Of a stretch of DNA of 64,000 nucleotides, positions 55,787-64,000 are shown one piece after another. The position numbers and the translations under genes were made by a program. Numbering within the stretch: the stretch's first letter is position 1; each line of letters starts with the position of its first letter. Source of the DNA: Blastobasis lacticolella. Lineage: Eukaryota > Arthropoda > Insecta > Lepidoptera > Blastobasidae. The notes under the pieces were generated by a model. That model saw nothing but the letters and a program-made list of their open reading frames with translations, ran no database searches and was not told where the DNA came from. Location of the stretch: assembly GCA_905147135.1 (NCBI GenBank), contig LR990043.1, positions 18,787,584 to 18,851,583 on the forward strand. The letters run 5' to 3'.

Positions 55787-55923
55787 GTCATCTTGGCATT
55801 ATTGTCCCGGTTCTGCTCTCGCGCACGAGAGCTCGGGGTCCATCTTGACCATAATCTATGATTTATCAGATCAGATAATTACAGTAGAGCGACTGCCACC
55901 TGACCTCCGTGACCTAGCAACTA
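55787..55923 (-). mobile_element. SINE-1, 3' part
   Basis: CATCTTGGCATTATTGTCCC, TGCTCTCGCGCACGAGAGCT, AGATCAGATAATTACAGTAG and GCGACTGCCACCTGACCTCC. Head missing. Confidence 0.8.
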
Positions 55924-56072
55924 TAATTTAAGTAAATAGAAATGCCATGTGGGCGCTTGTCGCCACCTAGGCCATTACTGCGTATAACTTTAAGTACTAC
56001 TGCGCAATATCTGTCAGGTGTCAGATACTTTGGGCAAAAAATGGAAAAGGCGACTAAGTCACGTGCCCATAG

Positions 56073-56364
56073 GACTTCTGAGGCCTTAGCCAAGAGGTTT
56101 CGTTAATCTACAATCGTTTGTGGTAGAAAAAATGTATGGGATCTGACATAAGCTAACGTTATCTGACATAAGCTGTTTGTGGTAGAAATTCTTGGTCCAT
56201 AGACAATTCACGTACTTTCGGTGTACAAAGGAGGCGGATTGGCGGATGATCCTACACAATCAGAGTCAATGTAGATGTTGGTAGAAATAGTCGAATTTCG
56301 ACCTGTCAATTTTCTACCATACACGCATCACGCAAGCGGAGCTATCAAAGATGGCTAGACCGAC
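56073..56364 (-). mobile_element. MITE 'A', copy 2
   Basis: GACTTCTGAGGCCTTAGCCA to CAAAGATGGCTAGACCG: the reverse complement of 41884-42173 with about five substitutions. Non-coding. Confidence 0.75.
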
Positions 56365-56960
56365 TGATGACTTATCTTTTGGGTAGTCCAAGCTTATCTT
56401 TTTTTATTTTATGTAACCATATTAGATAGATCAAATAGAATAAAGAACTTATTAATTTATCAACGCAAGGATCGATATCGTAACTGATTTAGAAACCGTT
56501 GTTTGTCTGTCTGTCTGGAAAAGAAGTTTACAAACCGACAAGCAAACAAAGAAATTATGACCATGCTATGTCTCATTCAGTCACAATGATTCAGTCAGTA
56601 CTCTATAAACACGACTGCTTTTTCTAAAAAACCCTTAATGCACAGACACGTATATTTCACAGTTTTGTACAGATAGAAAGAAGAGAACGAATTAAAATAT
56701 AGATATTTGTAGATAGAGTATTCTATTGAATACTACTCCTGCCGTTCAACTTACAACTCTAACTAACCACACTACGCTATAAGGAAGCATTCAATTCCGT
56801 TTTAAGTGCAAGGAACTCGCATCGATTTTTGTCTAGAAGCTATACGCTTTGGAGAGCACTTACGAAACAAAACTACTGTTTACTTGTACTGTTGTGAAGG
56901 TCCTTTTATTACACACAGTCACGGTACGTGGGTACGTGGATTTAGCTTTGCTTCTATTAG
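56365..56960. other. No gene seen
   Basis: AT-rich sequence with no repeat copy or exon signal. Confidence 0.25.
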
Positions 56961-56962
56961 TA

Positions 56963-57520
56963 GTATAAAACAAAGTCGCTTCCCGCCCTTTGTCCCCATG
57001 TATCTATACATAAGAGAGGTCATAAAAGAGGTAGGGCATAGCGGGGTACCCCGTTCGAATTGAAGCCGCCCGACTGGGGAAGTACCTCCACCTTACAGAA
57101 TATCGCAGCTAAACAATGCTCTTTTAAATAGTATTGTGTTTCTGCCGGTGAGTAAGGTCTCCTGTGTTCCATGGGGTGTGAAATTTGGGGAACCGTAGTT
57201 TTGGCAGTGGAGGGGCGTTTGACTTTTTGCTGCCAAAGTACCGTGTTATAGAGGTGGCCAACGCATTGGCGATACTCTTGGTATTGCTAATGTCTATAGG
57301 CAGTGGTGACCACTTACCATCAGTTGGCTCGCTTGCCTGTTTGCCTACCGTATTATATAAAAAAATACTTGTATCTATGTACGCTTAGATCTTTTAAACT
57401 ATTTCAACAATATATAGAGTGATTTAAGAGGAAGCTTTATAAGTAAGGAAAAAGGATAGGTGAGGTAAAGTAGGTGTACGCGAACGAAGTCGCGCCGGGT
57501 CCACTAGTAAAGAAGTAAAG
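56963..57520 (-). mobile_element. 'CGACTTCGTTCGCGT' repeat, split by a LINE
   Basis: The first part, 56963-57007 (TATAAAACAAAGTCGCTTCC, TTTGTCCCCATGTATCTAT), continues at 57371 (GTATCTATGTACGCTTAGAT, CAACAATATATAGAGTGATT, GCGAACGAAGTCGCGCCGGG). GTATCTAT is present on both sides of the 363-bp insert. Confidence 0.78.
57008..57370 (+). mobile_element. 5'-truncated LINE insert with TSD GTATCTAT
   Basis: Contains CAGAATATCGCAGCTAAACA, TAGTATTGTGTTTCTGCCGG, GGCCAACGCATTGGCGATAC, GGTGACCACTTACCATCAGT and ATTATATAAAAAAATACTT. It is a CR1/jockey-like 3' UTR of a family related to, but distinct from, the 37-kb copy. The 8-bp duplication (57000-57007 and 57371-57378) marks the insertion. Confidence 0.78.
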
Positions 57521-58185
57521 TAAGTTTAGTTTTATTTGTTAGTCAGTCAAATGATTAGTGACACAGTTATACAAAAATGTGTTTCGTTGTATAACGCATT
57601 ATTCAAAGAAATACAACCTCTAGCTACGCTTTAAACTTCTGAACGTCAGCACCAGACTTATTTGAGGCTAAAGCGTTGTGTTACATAACAAACACTGGCA
57701 AGCACGTACCAAGTTAGTGGGTCAGTATAAAATTCGATATTGTTTCCATAATGAAACGAGGTTAGCATTCAAGAGCACAATATGCAGAGAGTGGCTTAAT
57801 GCTACGAATTTTCTACTGATTTGGAGGAGGCTTAAGTCCAGCAATGGGATATTGTGAGCTATTGATGTGTGGCGGAAGACCATGTGGAATCAATTTACTT
57901 TTATTTTATGCAATGGAAACTGAACTAAACGGATTTTCATGCGGTTTTCATCAATAGATAGAGTGATTCGTGAGGAAGGTTTAGGTGTATCATTTTTTAG
58001 GTTACTACCCGTGCGATAACCAGGGCGGGACGCTAGTTTATAATAACTGCGACTGTTTTATTAAAAAATAAAAATTTGTAATAAACATCATGACATATAA
58101 TTGTAATAAAATTTTAAGAGTAATATTGTGTCGAGAATAATGACTACCTACTCATGAATTGTAATACAGAATTAGAATTAATCAG
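57521..58185. other. No gene seen; repeat scraps
   Basis: 57815-57875 (GGAGGCTTAAGTCCAGCAAT, GGGATATTGTGAGC) is an RTE-type tail (+). 57905-58030 (GGATTTTCATGCGGTTTTCA, GAGTGATTCGTGAGGAAGGT, CGGGACGCTAGTT) belongs to the 44285 repeat family. Confidence 0.45.
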
Positions 58186-58356
58186 GAACCATGATCCAAT
58201 CTGGTCAGTTTCCTCTGGTAGCAGGGTCGCGGAGGTGAGATGGCAGTCGCTCCACTGTAATTACCTGATCGCCAAATATTGGATCATGGTCAAGGCGGAC
58301 CCCGGGCCCTCGAGGTCGAGAGTAGAATTGGGACATTAACGCCAAGATGATTATTT
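58186..58356 (+). mobile_element. SINE-1, 3' half
   Basis: ACCATGATCCAATCTGGTCA, AGGTGAGATGGCAGTCGCTC, GGATCATGGTCAAGGCGGAC, GGGACATTAACGCCAAGATG and ATTATTTTCTTTTT tail. Plus orientation, clean 3' end. Confidence 0.85.
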
Positions 58357-58794
58357 TCTTTTTAGAATTAATCAAGATTTGACGTGTGAATTTATATTTA
58401 TCAAAGTAAATGAATTGAATTGAATTGTAGGTAATACTAATTACTCTACTTAGGTGTAGTGTAAAACCTTAAAAGAACCTACTGAGGTAGTTCAAAATGA
58501 AGTGAGTTTTAGCGTGTTGATAATAGTGCTTAACATACTTCAGCAACAAGAAGGTTGCGTGTAGATACTGTGCAGGAAATGTGAGCCAACTAATCTCCTG
58601 AGTAGTAAGCCCTCGGAGATACGGTGCAAACGAGTTTTTAATATAGTCTATTTACCCTTTGTTTACCATGGATGTATATTATTGCTCGTCTGGCCTTTTG
58701 CTTTCATTACGTATTTTATGTTGGTGGTAATTTACTGTATTTTACAGTCATGTGAGTGAACACTATAGGCAGTATGACAGTCACTACATTTTAA

Positions 58795-58985
58795 AACAAA
58801 GTCCCTCGCCGTGTATGTCCGCTGTTCGCGATAAACGCAAAAACAATTCAAGGGATTTTCATGCGGATTTCATAATCGGTTAGAGAATTTGAATTTCTTC
58901 CGGAAGGTTAATGTGTATAATATATATGTGTATAATATATGCATATTATAGCAAAGATAAGCCGGGAAAATTAAGTTAAATTAAA
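58795..58985 (-). repeat. Dispersed repeat (44285 family), AT expansion inside
   Basis: TTTTAAAACAAAGTCCCTCG, TTCGCGATAAACGCAAAAAC, GGATTTTCATGCGGATTTCA, an ATATATGTGTATAATATATG repeat, and AAGATAAGCCGGGAAAATTA. It abuts the next SINE. Confidence 0.6.
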
Positions 58986-59245
58986 GTCCGTGTAGTGATC
59001 TCGCGCGCGAGGGCCCGGGATCGCCTTGGCCATGATCCAGGATTTGGCAGATCAGTTAATTACAGTAAAGCGACTGCCATCTGACCTCCGGGACCCTGTA
59101 AATAAGAAACATGACCAGATTAGATCATGGCTATACATCCAGTCGCCTGAATGTGCAGGTTTCATTGCGATGTTTTCCCTCGCCGTACGAGCATCCGTTA
59201 GTGTTCAGCTTATGTACACAACGCAGAAAAAAATCATTGGTATAG
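58986..59245 (-). mobile_element. SINE-1, body without head
   Basis: GTGATCTCGCGCGCGAGGGC, CCATGATCCAGGATTTGGCA, ATACATCCAGTCGCCTGAAT, TTTCATTGCGATGTTTTCCC and ATGTACACAACGCAGAAAAA. It stops just before the tRNA-like head. Confidence 0.82.
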
Positions 59246-59785
59246 ATCGTGTAACATTTATCTATTATTCCAACCACAATTTTTCAGCCAGTGTCATTGG
59301 TAACACTGAGTTCGTACTTTGGTGGGGTAGCAGAGTTTTGGTGAAGGAAACTAAATAAAAGGGCCGACATCCCACTCGAAAGGAATCTCCCTCGTGGTAA
59401 CTGGACTAGAGGAAACTCTGCCCGACTGCTGTAAAATTAATTTGTGTGAAGTTATCGCGGATATATTTAATGTAAACCAGGCTGTAAGCATTCTAACTAA
59501 ATACAAGAAATTGTTTAAATTACTTAATTACCCCCCCCCCGGTTACTTTTGCGAGTGAGCTTGGTGGGTCTGATTGAAATTGGTAGTCAAGTACGTTCTG
59601 CTATCTTGTTGTTATTGGTTTAAGCATTTCACAAAATTTTTGAGTTTCGGTATGTGAATACTGGTGGGTAGAATCGTATTTTTAATTAGTAGTTTAAGTG
59701 TAATGTTGTTGTACATTTTTATGCACCGCCTGCAATTTTTATTACCAGTTTTCGGGGTAGACTGGTAGATAAAGCTACAAAGATT
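59246..59785. other. No gene seen; C10 run
   Basis: A homopolymer of about 10 C lies at 59531-59540. Otherwise the sequence is unremarkable. Confidence 0.3.
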
Positions 59786-59955
59786 TAAGTCCACCTTTGT
59801 ACTATTTTGTGCATAAAGTATTAAATAAATAAATAAATAAATTATTTGTACTGTACTAAAGAGATCGATCGTTTCAATCGGGACTGGGGTTTGAAACCGG
59901 TACCTCTAGCTTGCGAGTCGGACTCCTTAACTATTAGGTACGCTACCGACACTCT
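59786..59955. mobile_element. LINE tail (+) beside SINE-1 head (-)
   Basis: 59786-59842: TTTAAGTCCACCTTTGTACT and (AAAT)n, nearly identical to 12780-12842. 59872-59955: a SINE-1 head in reverse orientation (GGTTTGAAACCGGTACCTCT, AGCTTGCGAGTCGGACTCC). Confidence 0.65.
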
Positions 59956-60639
59956 TATATGACAATAAAATAATGAATATGTAGGTACGTACGTGTAGTT
60001 TATATAGGTACTGGTAAATTAACACTGGTCAGACAAAGGGGCTAGCGACGGCAAATGTGATAACGGCCCAAGGTCGGACGGCCGTATAAAGGCTTTAGAA
60101 TAAGATAGAGGTAATCTATAATCTAGAAACTCATTAACATTCACACCTCACTTTGTGAATTTTGGGTAGGCAGCCGTTGTGAATATTAAACCTAACCGTT
60201 ATTTGGTGATAACCGAGAATAATGAATCTTCCAATCTTCTGGTGAATGGAATTTTCGAATATCGACCGCTATTCGGTGAATTTAAGGCTAAATCCATAAA
60301 GGCTTCCTACTCCAAAATATTTGTGCTTTAATGAGAACTATTTCAAATCACAAACTTTTAATTTTTGTGATTAGGTACCTACATATTATGTGGTTTTTAG
60401 TTTGATGTTTTTCTTTCTTTCATGCCGCAATCCATGATTAAATATCAGTATTATTGGTTTCTCGAGAGTGGATTTTTCGATTTGTACAATATTGTTATTG
60501 CAACGTGGCGACATCTGTCTTTCTTAAGATCTCACATGAACTATTTCAAAATACTATATGTTGAGGACACGGTCTCATTTTTACCAGATAATCATGATCA
60601 GCGAATAGGTAGGTAAGGAAGGGAAGGGAGATTTCCTTC

Positions 60640-61075
60640 CGGCACCTTTTTTGCATATTGTGAGTTAGAAAATTATTATGTATCGAAGACATAGATACTG
60701 CTATCTCTTTCATCTTAGTATTGAGAGAAGGAAACAAACCTGACCTGACGACCTGAGTGGTTCAATGGTCAACATGCCGGTCTGCCACGCAAGAGGTCCC
60801 GGGTTCGATTCCCGGCCGGGCAGAAATTGAAATGATGAATTTTAATTTCTGTTACGGGTCTGGGTGTTCTATGTATAATAAGTATGTATTTAAAAGTATT
60901 TAAGTAGTATATCAGTTATCTAGCACCCATAGCACAAGCTTTGCTTAGTTTGGGGCTAGATGGCGCTGTGTGAATTTGTCCACGAATATTTATTTATTTA
61001 TTTATTTATTAAACTCTCTCACGCGAGCTGTCGCGGGCACACTTGTGCTAGCCGTGCAAGTCGCAGGCTAAACGT
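60640..61075. repeat. Dispersed repeat 'E', copy 2, split by SINE-2
   Basis: Left part ACATAGATACTGCTATCTCT, TTCATCTTAGTATTGAGAGA, AGGAAACAAAC (to 60741). Right part CTCTCTCACGCGAGCTGTCG, CGGGCACACTTGTGCTAGCC (from ~61015). Compared with the intact copy at 8285-8420, the two parts would be contiguous without the SINE. Confidence 0.7.
60742..61008 (+). mobile_element. SINE-2, best-preserved copy
   Basis: Head GACCTGAGTGGTTCAATGGT, CATGCCGGTCTGCCACGCAA (GCC anticodon, tRNA-Gly-like) and box B GGTTCGATTCCCGGCC. Body ATGATGAATTTTAATTTCTG, TTACGGGTCTGGGTGTTC and GGGGCTAGATGGCGCTGTGT. Tail of TATTTATTTATTT repeats. The head scores like a tRNA, but the trailing body shared with three other copies shows it is a SINE. 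Confidence 0.9.
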
Positions 61076-61452
61076 ACTAGTTCATACTTATACCTATGCA
61101 GTAATATCGCGATCAGTCCCTCATAAATGCCACACATTAAATGTAGTGTGACTAAGTATTTTACGTAAGAGATTCTGGTTTTTATTCAAGAATCGATTTT
61201 GCTCATACCTCCGCGACCGTTCGACGGTCACGTGTCCGTTTAAGGTGGCTCTAAAACCAAGAAATTAATGTCATTAAATAGCCACTTAATTGCAATTCCA
61301 TTATTATGGAAGCGATTAATTAACTCTAACTTTAACTCGTAACCACTTATGATTAATTTTTAAGAAATATTCCGAGTGAGCAGTTTAGTTTGAGGACCGA
61401 AAAGTCAATATTGAATGTGCTGTATTGCACAATATAAATTTAGTGGAAAAAA
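61076..61452. other. Presumed 5' flank of the secreted-protein gene
   Basis: No coding evidence. A weak core-promoter-like pair, TTTTTAAGAA near 61356 and CAGTT at 61381 about 25 bp later, is compatible with a TATA/Inr arrangement, but this is speculative. An in-frame TAG lies 12 bp before the ATG at 61453, so the coding frame cannot start further upstream in this exon. Confidence 0.2.
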
Positions 61453-61479
61453 ATGTCAATTTTAATATATTTTTGTTTG
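61453..61479 (+). CDS. Exon 1 of a predicted secreted protein (start codon)
   Basis: Nine codons, MSILIYFCL, start at an ATG in good context (AAAAAAATG). They end exactly at a strong donor, TTTG|GTAAGG. The exon ends in phase 0 and the next exon begins in phase 0. Joined, they form a textbook signal peptide: MSILIYFCLTIFTVCVRS, a short polar N-terminus, a hydrophobic core and a likely cleavage after VRS. The start is fixed by the in-frame TAG just upstream and by the fit of the signal peptide across the splice junction. The gene is unidentified. Splice-site quality, unbroken phase through all five exons and the signal peptide make it unlikely to be chance. Confidence 0.6.
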
Positions 61480-61776
61480 GTAAGGTTTATTTTGTTTTTG
61501 TAGTGGATTTAATGTTAATTTACAAAAAATGTGTAGGTTATATTAGGCAAAAATATGTCCGCCATATTTTACCAGCTGAATTTTAGCAGATGCAGTGGGT
61601 GATCAATGATGCAGATTTTGTTAGGTTTTAAAAATATGTCATTTGTAATTTCGTTGCTATGTATGTGTATGGCAGTCAAGTCTTAGACAGTAAAAAAATT
61701 CTGCGTTTTTGTTACATGAATAGTAGATACCACCAATGACAACGTTTAAACGTGATAAACGTTTTTATTTTTTCAG

Positions 61777-61846
61777 ACAATTTTTACCGTTTGTGTGAGA
61801 AGCCATGATCTTGACGATCACAATGAGCAAAAACTAGGTCTTTTCC
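61777..61846 (+). CDS. Exon 2: end of signal peptide and mature N-terminus
   Basis: Acceptor TTTTTATTTTTTCAG (long pyrimidine tract) and donor TTCC|GTAAGT. The 70 bp read TIFTVCVRSHDLDDHNEQKL plus GLF, with one base (C) left over. The other two frames contain stops. TIFTVCVRS completes the hydrophobic signal peptide begun in exon 1. HDLDDHNEQKL is the acidic start of the mature protein. The leftover C joins AG of exon 3 to make Gln. Confidence 0.65.
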
Positions 61847-62224
61847 GTAAGTAAAACATATTTCAAAAAATATATATTTTACTGCGAAAACTGTTGACTT
61901 TGGTATATTCCTGCAAGCAGACGAGAAGAGCCGACTCCAATGTGATAAACATAGTCATAGTTATTTGATACAGTTCTCAACTCATGGTAGACTAAGGCTG
62001 TGAAATTCTTAAATAAATAGCTTAGAATGTTCAAATCGATCTTGAGTTAGATCAGAACCAAGGTTATCGAAAAAGCTATTATAACCGCAGAACTGAAGTG
62101 AAAAGCGCAAACCTCTTGACCCACCAGTTGACATCATAGAAAGGCATGTCGGAAGCATTATGGCCAGGGATCTATTTTTGGATCGACTCGACTCCAACGG
62201 TTATCAATTTTGATTTTCGGCATG

Positions 62225-62460
62225 AAAAAGGTTATTTTTTGCCTTGGGAGGCACACGGACGGACCTGATAGGAAAGTGGCCACTGTAGTCAAGGACATCT
62301 GCAACCTAAGGGGAACGGATGTGGTGCCGGTCTTTGAGGTACTTGTAGACATGACTCTTGAAGAATCCCATGTTGTTGAGCAAAGGAAAGACTTAGGGAG
62401 GGTGCTCAAAGGCGTGTCGCCGTTTGAAGAACCCCATGTTGCAGTGCAGAGGAATTCAAT
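62225..62460 (-). mobile_element. LINE 3' end inside the intron
   Basis: GGGAGGCACACGGACGGACC, GGAAAGTGGCCACTGTAGTC, AAGGACATCTGCAACCTAAG and GAATCCCATGTTGTTGAGCA. The minus strand encodes a decayed STTWDSSRV-like end, comparable to the TMTWDRSRG reading of the 37-kb LINE. It is intronic with respect to the plus-strand gene. Confidence 0.65.
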
Positions 62461-62769
62461 ATTTTTTAAATTGGCGACATCAAATGCGAGCGGTTCACAA
62501 ATAGGTAAAATCAGAGTCATGCATCAAAATATTGAATTTATATGCCGAAAATCAAGTTAGAAAACCGTTTACCTCGATGCGTAAATAAACCTTCATGTCT
62601 TGCATGTGATGTAGCTCCATTCTCTATCGAGTAAAAATATTGCCATAGGTGTGTTCAGTATTGTTAGCGTTCCAATGAAGGTTCCTTGTAGGTACACTTT
62701 TGCGTAGCCACTTGCCACAACTAACGAGAATTATTATGATTTTTATTGCCACTCGCCTATGCTGGATGC

Positions 62770-63115
62770 TATAATGCTGGAACTGTCTGCGAACTCTTTT
62801 TTCGACAAGGTCTCGACTCGTAATCGAGAAGAACCGGGTTGGAATCCCACTGCGGCCATGTGCCAATGACTCTTTTCTGAGTTATTTAAATTAGTAAAAT
62901 GCTAACCGATGCTCTAACCGTGAGGGAAAAATCTTGATGAAACCTGCCTGATGAATTCAGACGACTTAACGTGTAACCATGATCCAATTTGGTCACGGCT
63001 CACGGAGATCAGATGGTAGTCGCTCCAATGTAATTATCTGATCAGCCAAATCCTGGATCATGGGCCCTTGAGCGCGAGAATACACGCGGAACATAAAGGA
63101 TAAGATAATTATTTA
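62770..63115 (+). mobile_element. SINE-1, full length, in intron 2
   Basis: Head TCTCGACTCGTAATCGAGAA and GGGTTGGAATCCC. Body GAGTTATTTAAATTAG, CTAACCGTGAGGGAAAAATC, TAACGTGTAACCATGATCCA and CAGCCAAATCCTGGATCATG. 3' end GGAACATAAAGGATAAGATA. A 20-bp deletion removes most of the GGCGGACCCCGG block. It lies about 100 bp upstream of exon 3 on the same strand. Confidence 0.85.
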
Positions 63116-63218
63116 TCTACTTGTCGTTGTCGTCCACTAGTTTTGACTTTTGCTATTAAAACATACTTTAGATCCATATGTCTCTCGTCTCTGACTAATG
63201 TTATGTTTTTTAATACAG

Positions 63219-63308
63219 AGTCTATCCTCAATGACGTTCCTGACCTAATTTCGGCCTACCCTGACAGTATGTTTGAAAAAGATTTTGATATTAAACAGTT
63301 AAGTCAAG
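63219..63308 (+). CDS. Exon 3 of the predicted secreted protein
   Basis: Acceptor TATGTTTTTTAATACAG and donor TCAAG|GTAAGT, both close to consensus. The 90 bp read SILNDVPDLISAYPDSMF and EKDFDIKQLSQ, with AG at the start completing a Gln codon and a final G left over: a symmetric phase 1-1 exon. The peptide is acidic and probably helical, with a helix-breaking AYPDS turn. No family is recognised. Confidence 0.72.
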
Positions 63309-63501
63309 GTAAGTTAAAATTCGATAGTACCTAATGCAGTCATAGGTCTTACTTTCGTGGTCTAAGTTATAATGCTATAATGATTTATATAATGTAGATA
63401 ATGCAGTTCTGTTACCTTATTCACCTCTCCTAAATAAAATGCAAAGAATTACAAAATTGTAATGTATATATCTTTTAATTTTATTTTTTGGTTGGTCATA
63501 G

Positions 63502-63569
63502 AATCAACAGCTCTTAAAACTTTAACATCAGATTTAAACAGATCAGATATAACAAATAACAGAAAGTAA
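63502..63569 (+). other. Possible alternative 3' exon
   Basis: A good acceptor (TTTATTTTTTGGTTGGTCATAG, ending at 63501) is followed by a frame in the correct phase: G from exon 3 plus AA makes Glu. It reads ESTALKTLTSDLNRSDITNN then RK and TAA at 63567-63569. It could be an alternative last exon. It cannot splice to exon 4 in phase. It may be chance in AT-rich DNA. Confidence 0.2.
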
Positions 63570-63752
63570 AGTATTCGTAAATAACAGATTCTTACTCTAT
63601 AGAAGATGCATTTAATTTTTAGAAACATTTGCAAATAGAAACATTTGCAGAACGCTTTCCGTGTTATTTAAATTTAATAGTAAGTGATAGTGAACTAAAT
63701 TATTATTAAACAATTTCTAAGCTGCACTAAATCTAATTTTAATAAATTCCAG

Positions 63753-63779
63753 AGATTGACAGAGAATACGAAAAACTAA
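63753..63779 (+). CDS. Exon 4: 27-bp symmetric micro-exon
   Basis: Acceptor AATAAATTCCAG and a perfect donor CTAA|GTAAGT. It reads, with G carried in, E-IDREYEKL, and passes one base (A) on. A 27-bp phase 1-1 exon can be included or skipped without breaking the frame. Charged, coiled-coil-like composition continues from exon 3. Confidence 0.6.
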   Translation, partial: RLTENTKN

Positions 63780-63859
63780 GTAAGTTATAAGTAGTTAGTT
63801 AGTTTAGCACATTCATATTTGTACATTAATTGTTATAATTTTTTGTCATATTCTTTCAG

Positions 63860-63898
63860 ATAATTTGAAAGCCAAATATTACTACAAGAAGTTGTTAT
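63860..63898 (+). CDS. Exon 5: 39-bp symmetric micro-exon (gene continues)
   Basis: Acceptor CATATTCTTTCAG. It reads N-NLKAKYYYKKLL and leaves one base before a good donor TTAT|GTAAGA (GT at 63899). It is again phase 1-1, so the gene probably continues beyond the window. If the donor is not used, the frame runs on as CKKTRILNTVFIMLEIVQLN to a TAA at 63957-63959, giving a protein of about 104 residues. The C-terminal part so far is strongly basic, in contrast to the acidic N-terminal part. Confidence 0.55.
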
Positions 63899-64000
63899 GT
63901 AAGAAAACACGAATTTTGAATACTGTATTTATTATGCTGGAGATTGTACAATTGAATTAAACATGTAATTTTAAACAAGCTAAATTATATTTAAATTAAA

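Noticed and set aside
60742..60820. tRNA-like sequence with good A and B boxes (GCC anticodon)
   Set aside because: The same head plus the same unrelated ~200-bp body occurs at 21615 and 32625, and its body alone at 41750, so it is a SINE, not a tRNA gene.
62158..62560. 120- and 116-codon frames on opposite strands
   Set aside because: Both overlap a LINE 3'-end fragment. Neither shows splice or gene signals.
1..64000. CRISPR arrays, operons, riboswitches, rRNA, viral or toxin genes
   Set aside because: None seen. Repeats are dispersed eukaryotic transposable elements, and the exon-intron signals rule out a prokaryotic reading.

Overview
The window looks like a piece of a moth or butterfly (Lepidoptera) nuclear chromosome. 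It is AT-rich and intron-bearing, has no bacterial-style operons, and is packed with short dispersed repeats of the kinds common in Lepidoptera: tRNA-derived SINEs, 5'-truncated CR1/jockey-like, RTE-like and R1/I-like LINE fragments, repeats carrying a GCGACTTCGTTCGCGT-type terminus, small palindromic MITEs, and a background rich in the motif GTAGGTACCTAC. Species cannot be told from the sequence alone. Almost every open frame over 60 codons lies inside a repeat or is antisense to one, and many begin at TTG or CTG rather than ATG.

Two genic signals stand out. At the right edge, on the + strand (61453-63898 and probably beyond), five short exons join in phase: an ATG exon of 9 codons, then exons of 70, 90, 27 and 39 bp. 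Together they give a predicted secreted protein, with a hydrophobic signal peptide and then an acidic, charged, partly coiled-coil-like mature region. Exons 3, 4 and 5 are all symmetric phase 1-1 exons, and two of them are micro-exons. I do not recognise the protein, and this is the best candidate for something undescribed. At the left edge, on the - strand, two GC-rich exons (8002-8100 and 1184-1340) have consensus splice sites and matching phase. They look like two internal exons of one gene that reads out of the window to the left. The first is proline-rich and the second is acidic and hydrophilic. A PDE1-type phosphodiesterase N-terminal region is only a guess.

Layout: 1-8 kb holds the two - strand exons, a LINE RT scrap, a long palindromic element and quiet AT-rich sequence. 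8-14 kb holds LINE 3' regions, SINE pieces and a perfect 30-bp palindrome. 14-21 kb is intergenic or intronic, with a 35-bp identical inverted repeat at 16.0 and 21.3 kb and a GC island at 19.1 kb beside a cluster of GTACG motifs. 20-26 kb is a SINE field that includes a SINE nested in a SINE. 26-27 kb is a diverged tandem repeat interrupted by a 69-bp hAT-like hairpin with an 8-bp target duplication. 27-30 kb is quiet. 30-46 kb is a repeat mosaic containing the best-preserved LINE C-terminus (36.9-37.6 kb). 46-61 kb is more of the same, with a near-identical inverted MITE pair (42 and 56 kb), a LINE nested in another repeat (57 kb) and a SINE nested in an older repeat (60.7 kb). The secreted micro-exon gene follows.

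No rRNA genes, real tRNA genes, CRISPR arrays or complete transposase or reverse-transcriptase genes were found. Repeat classes were assigned by eye from shared sequence within the window and recalled family motifs. No database search was possible.
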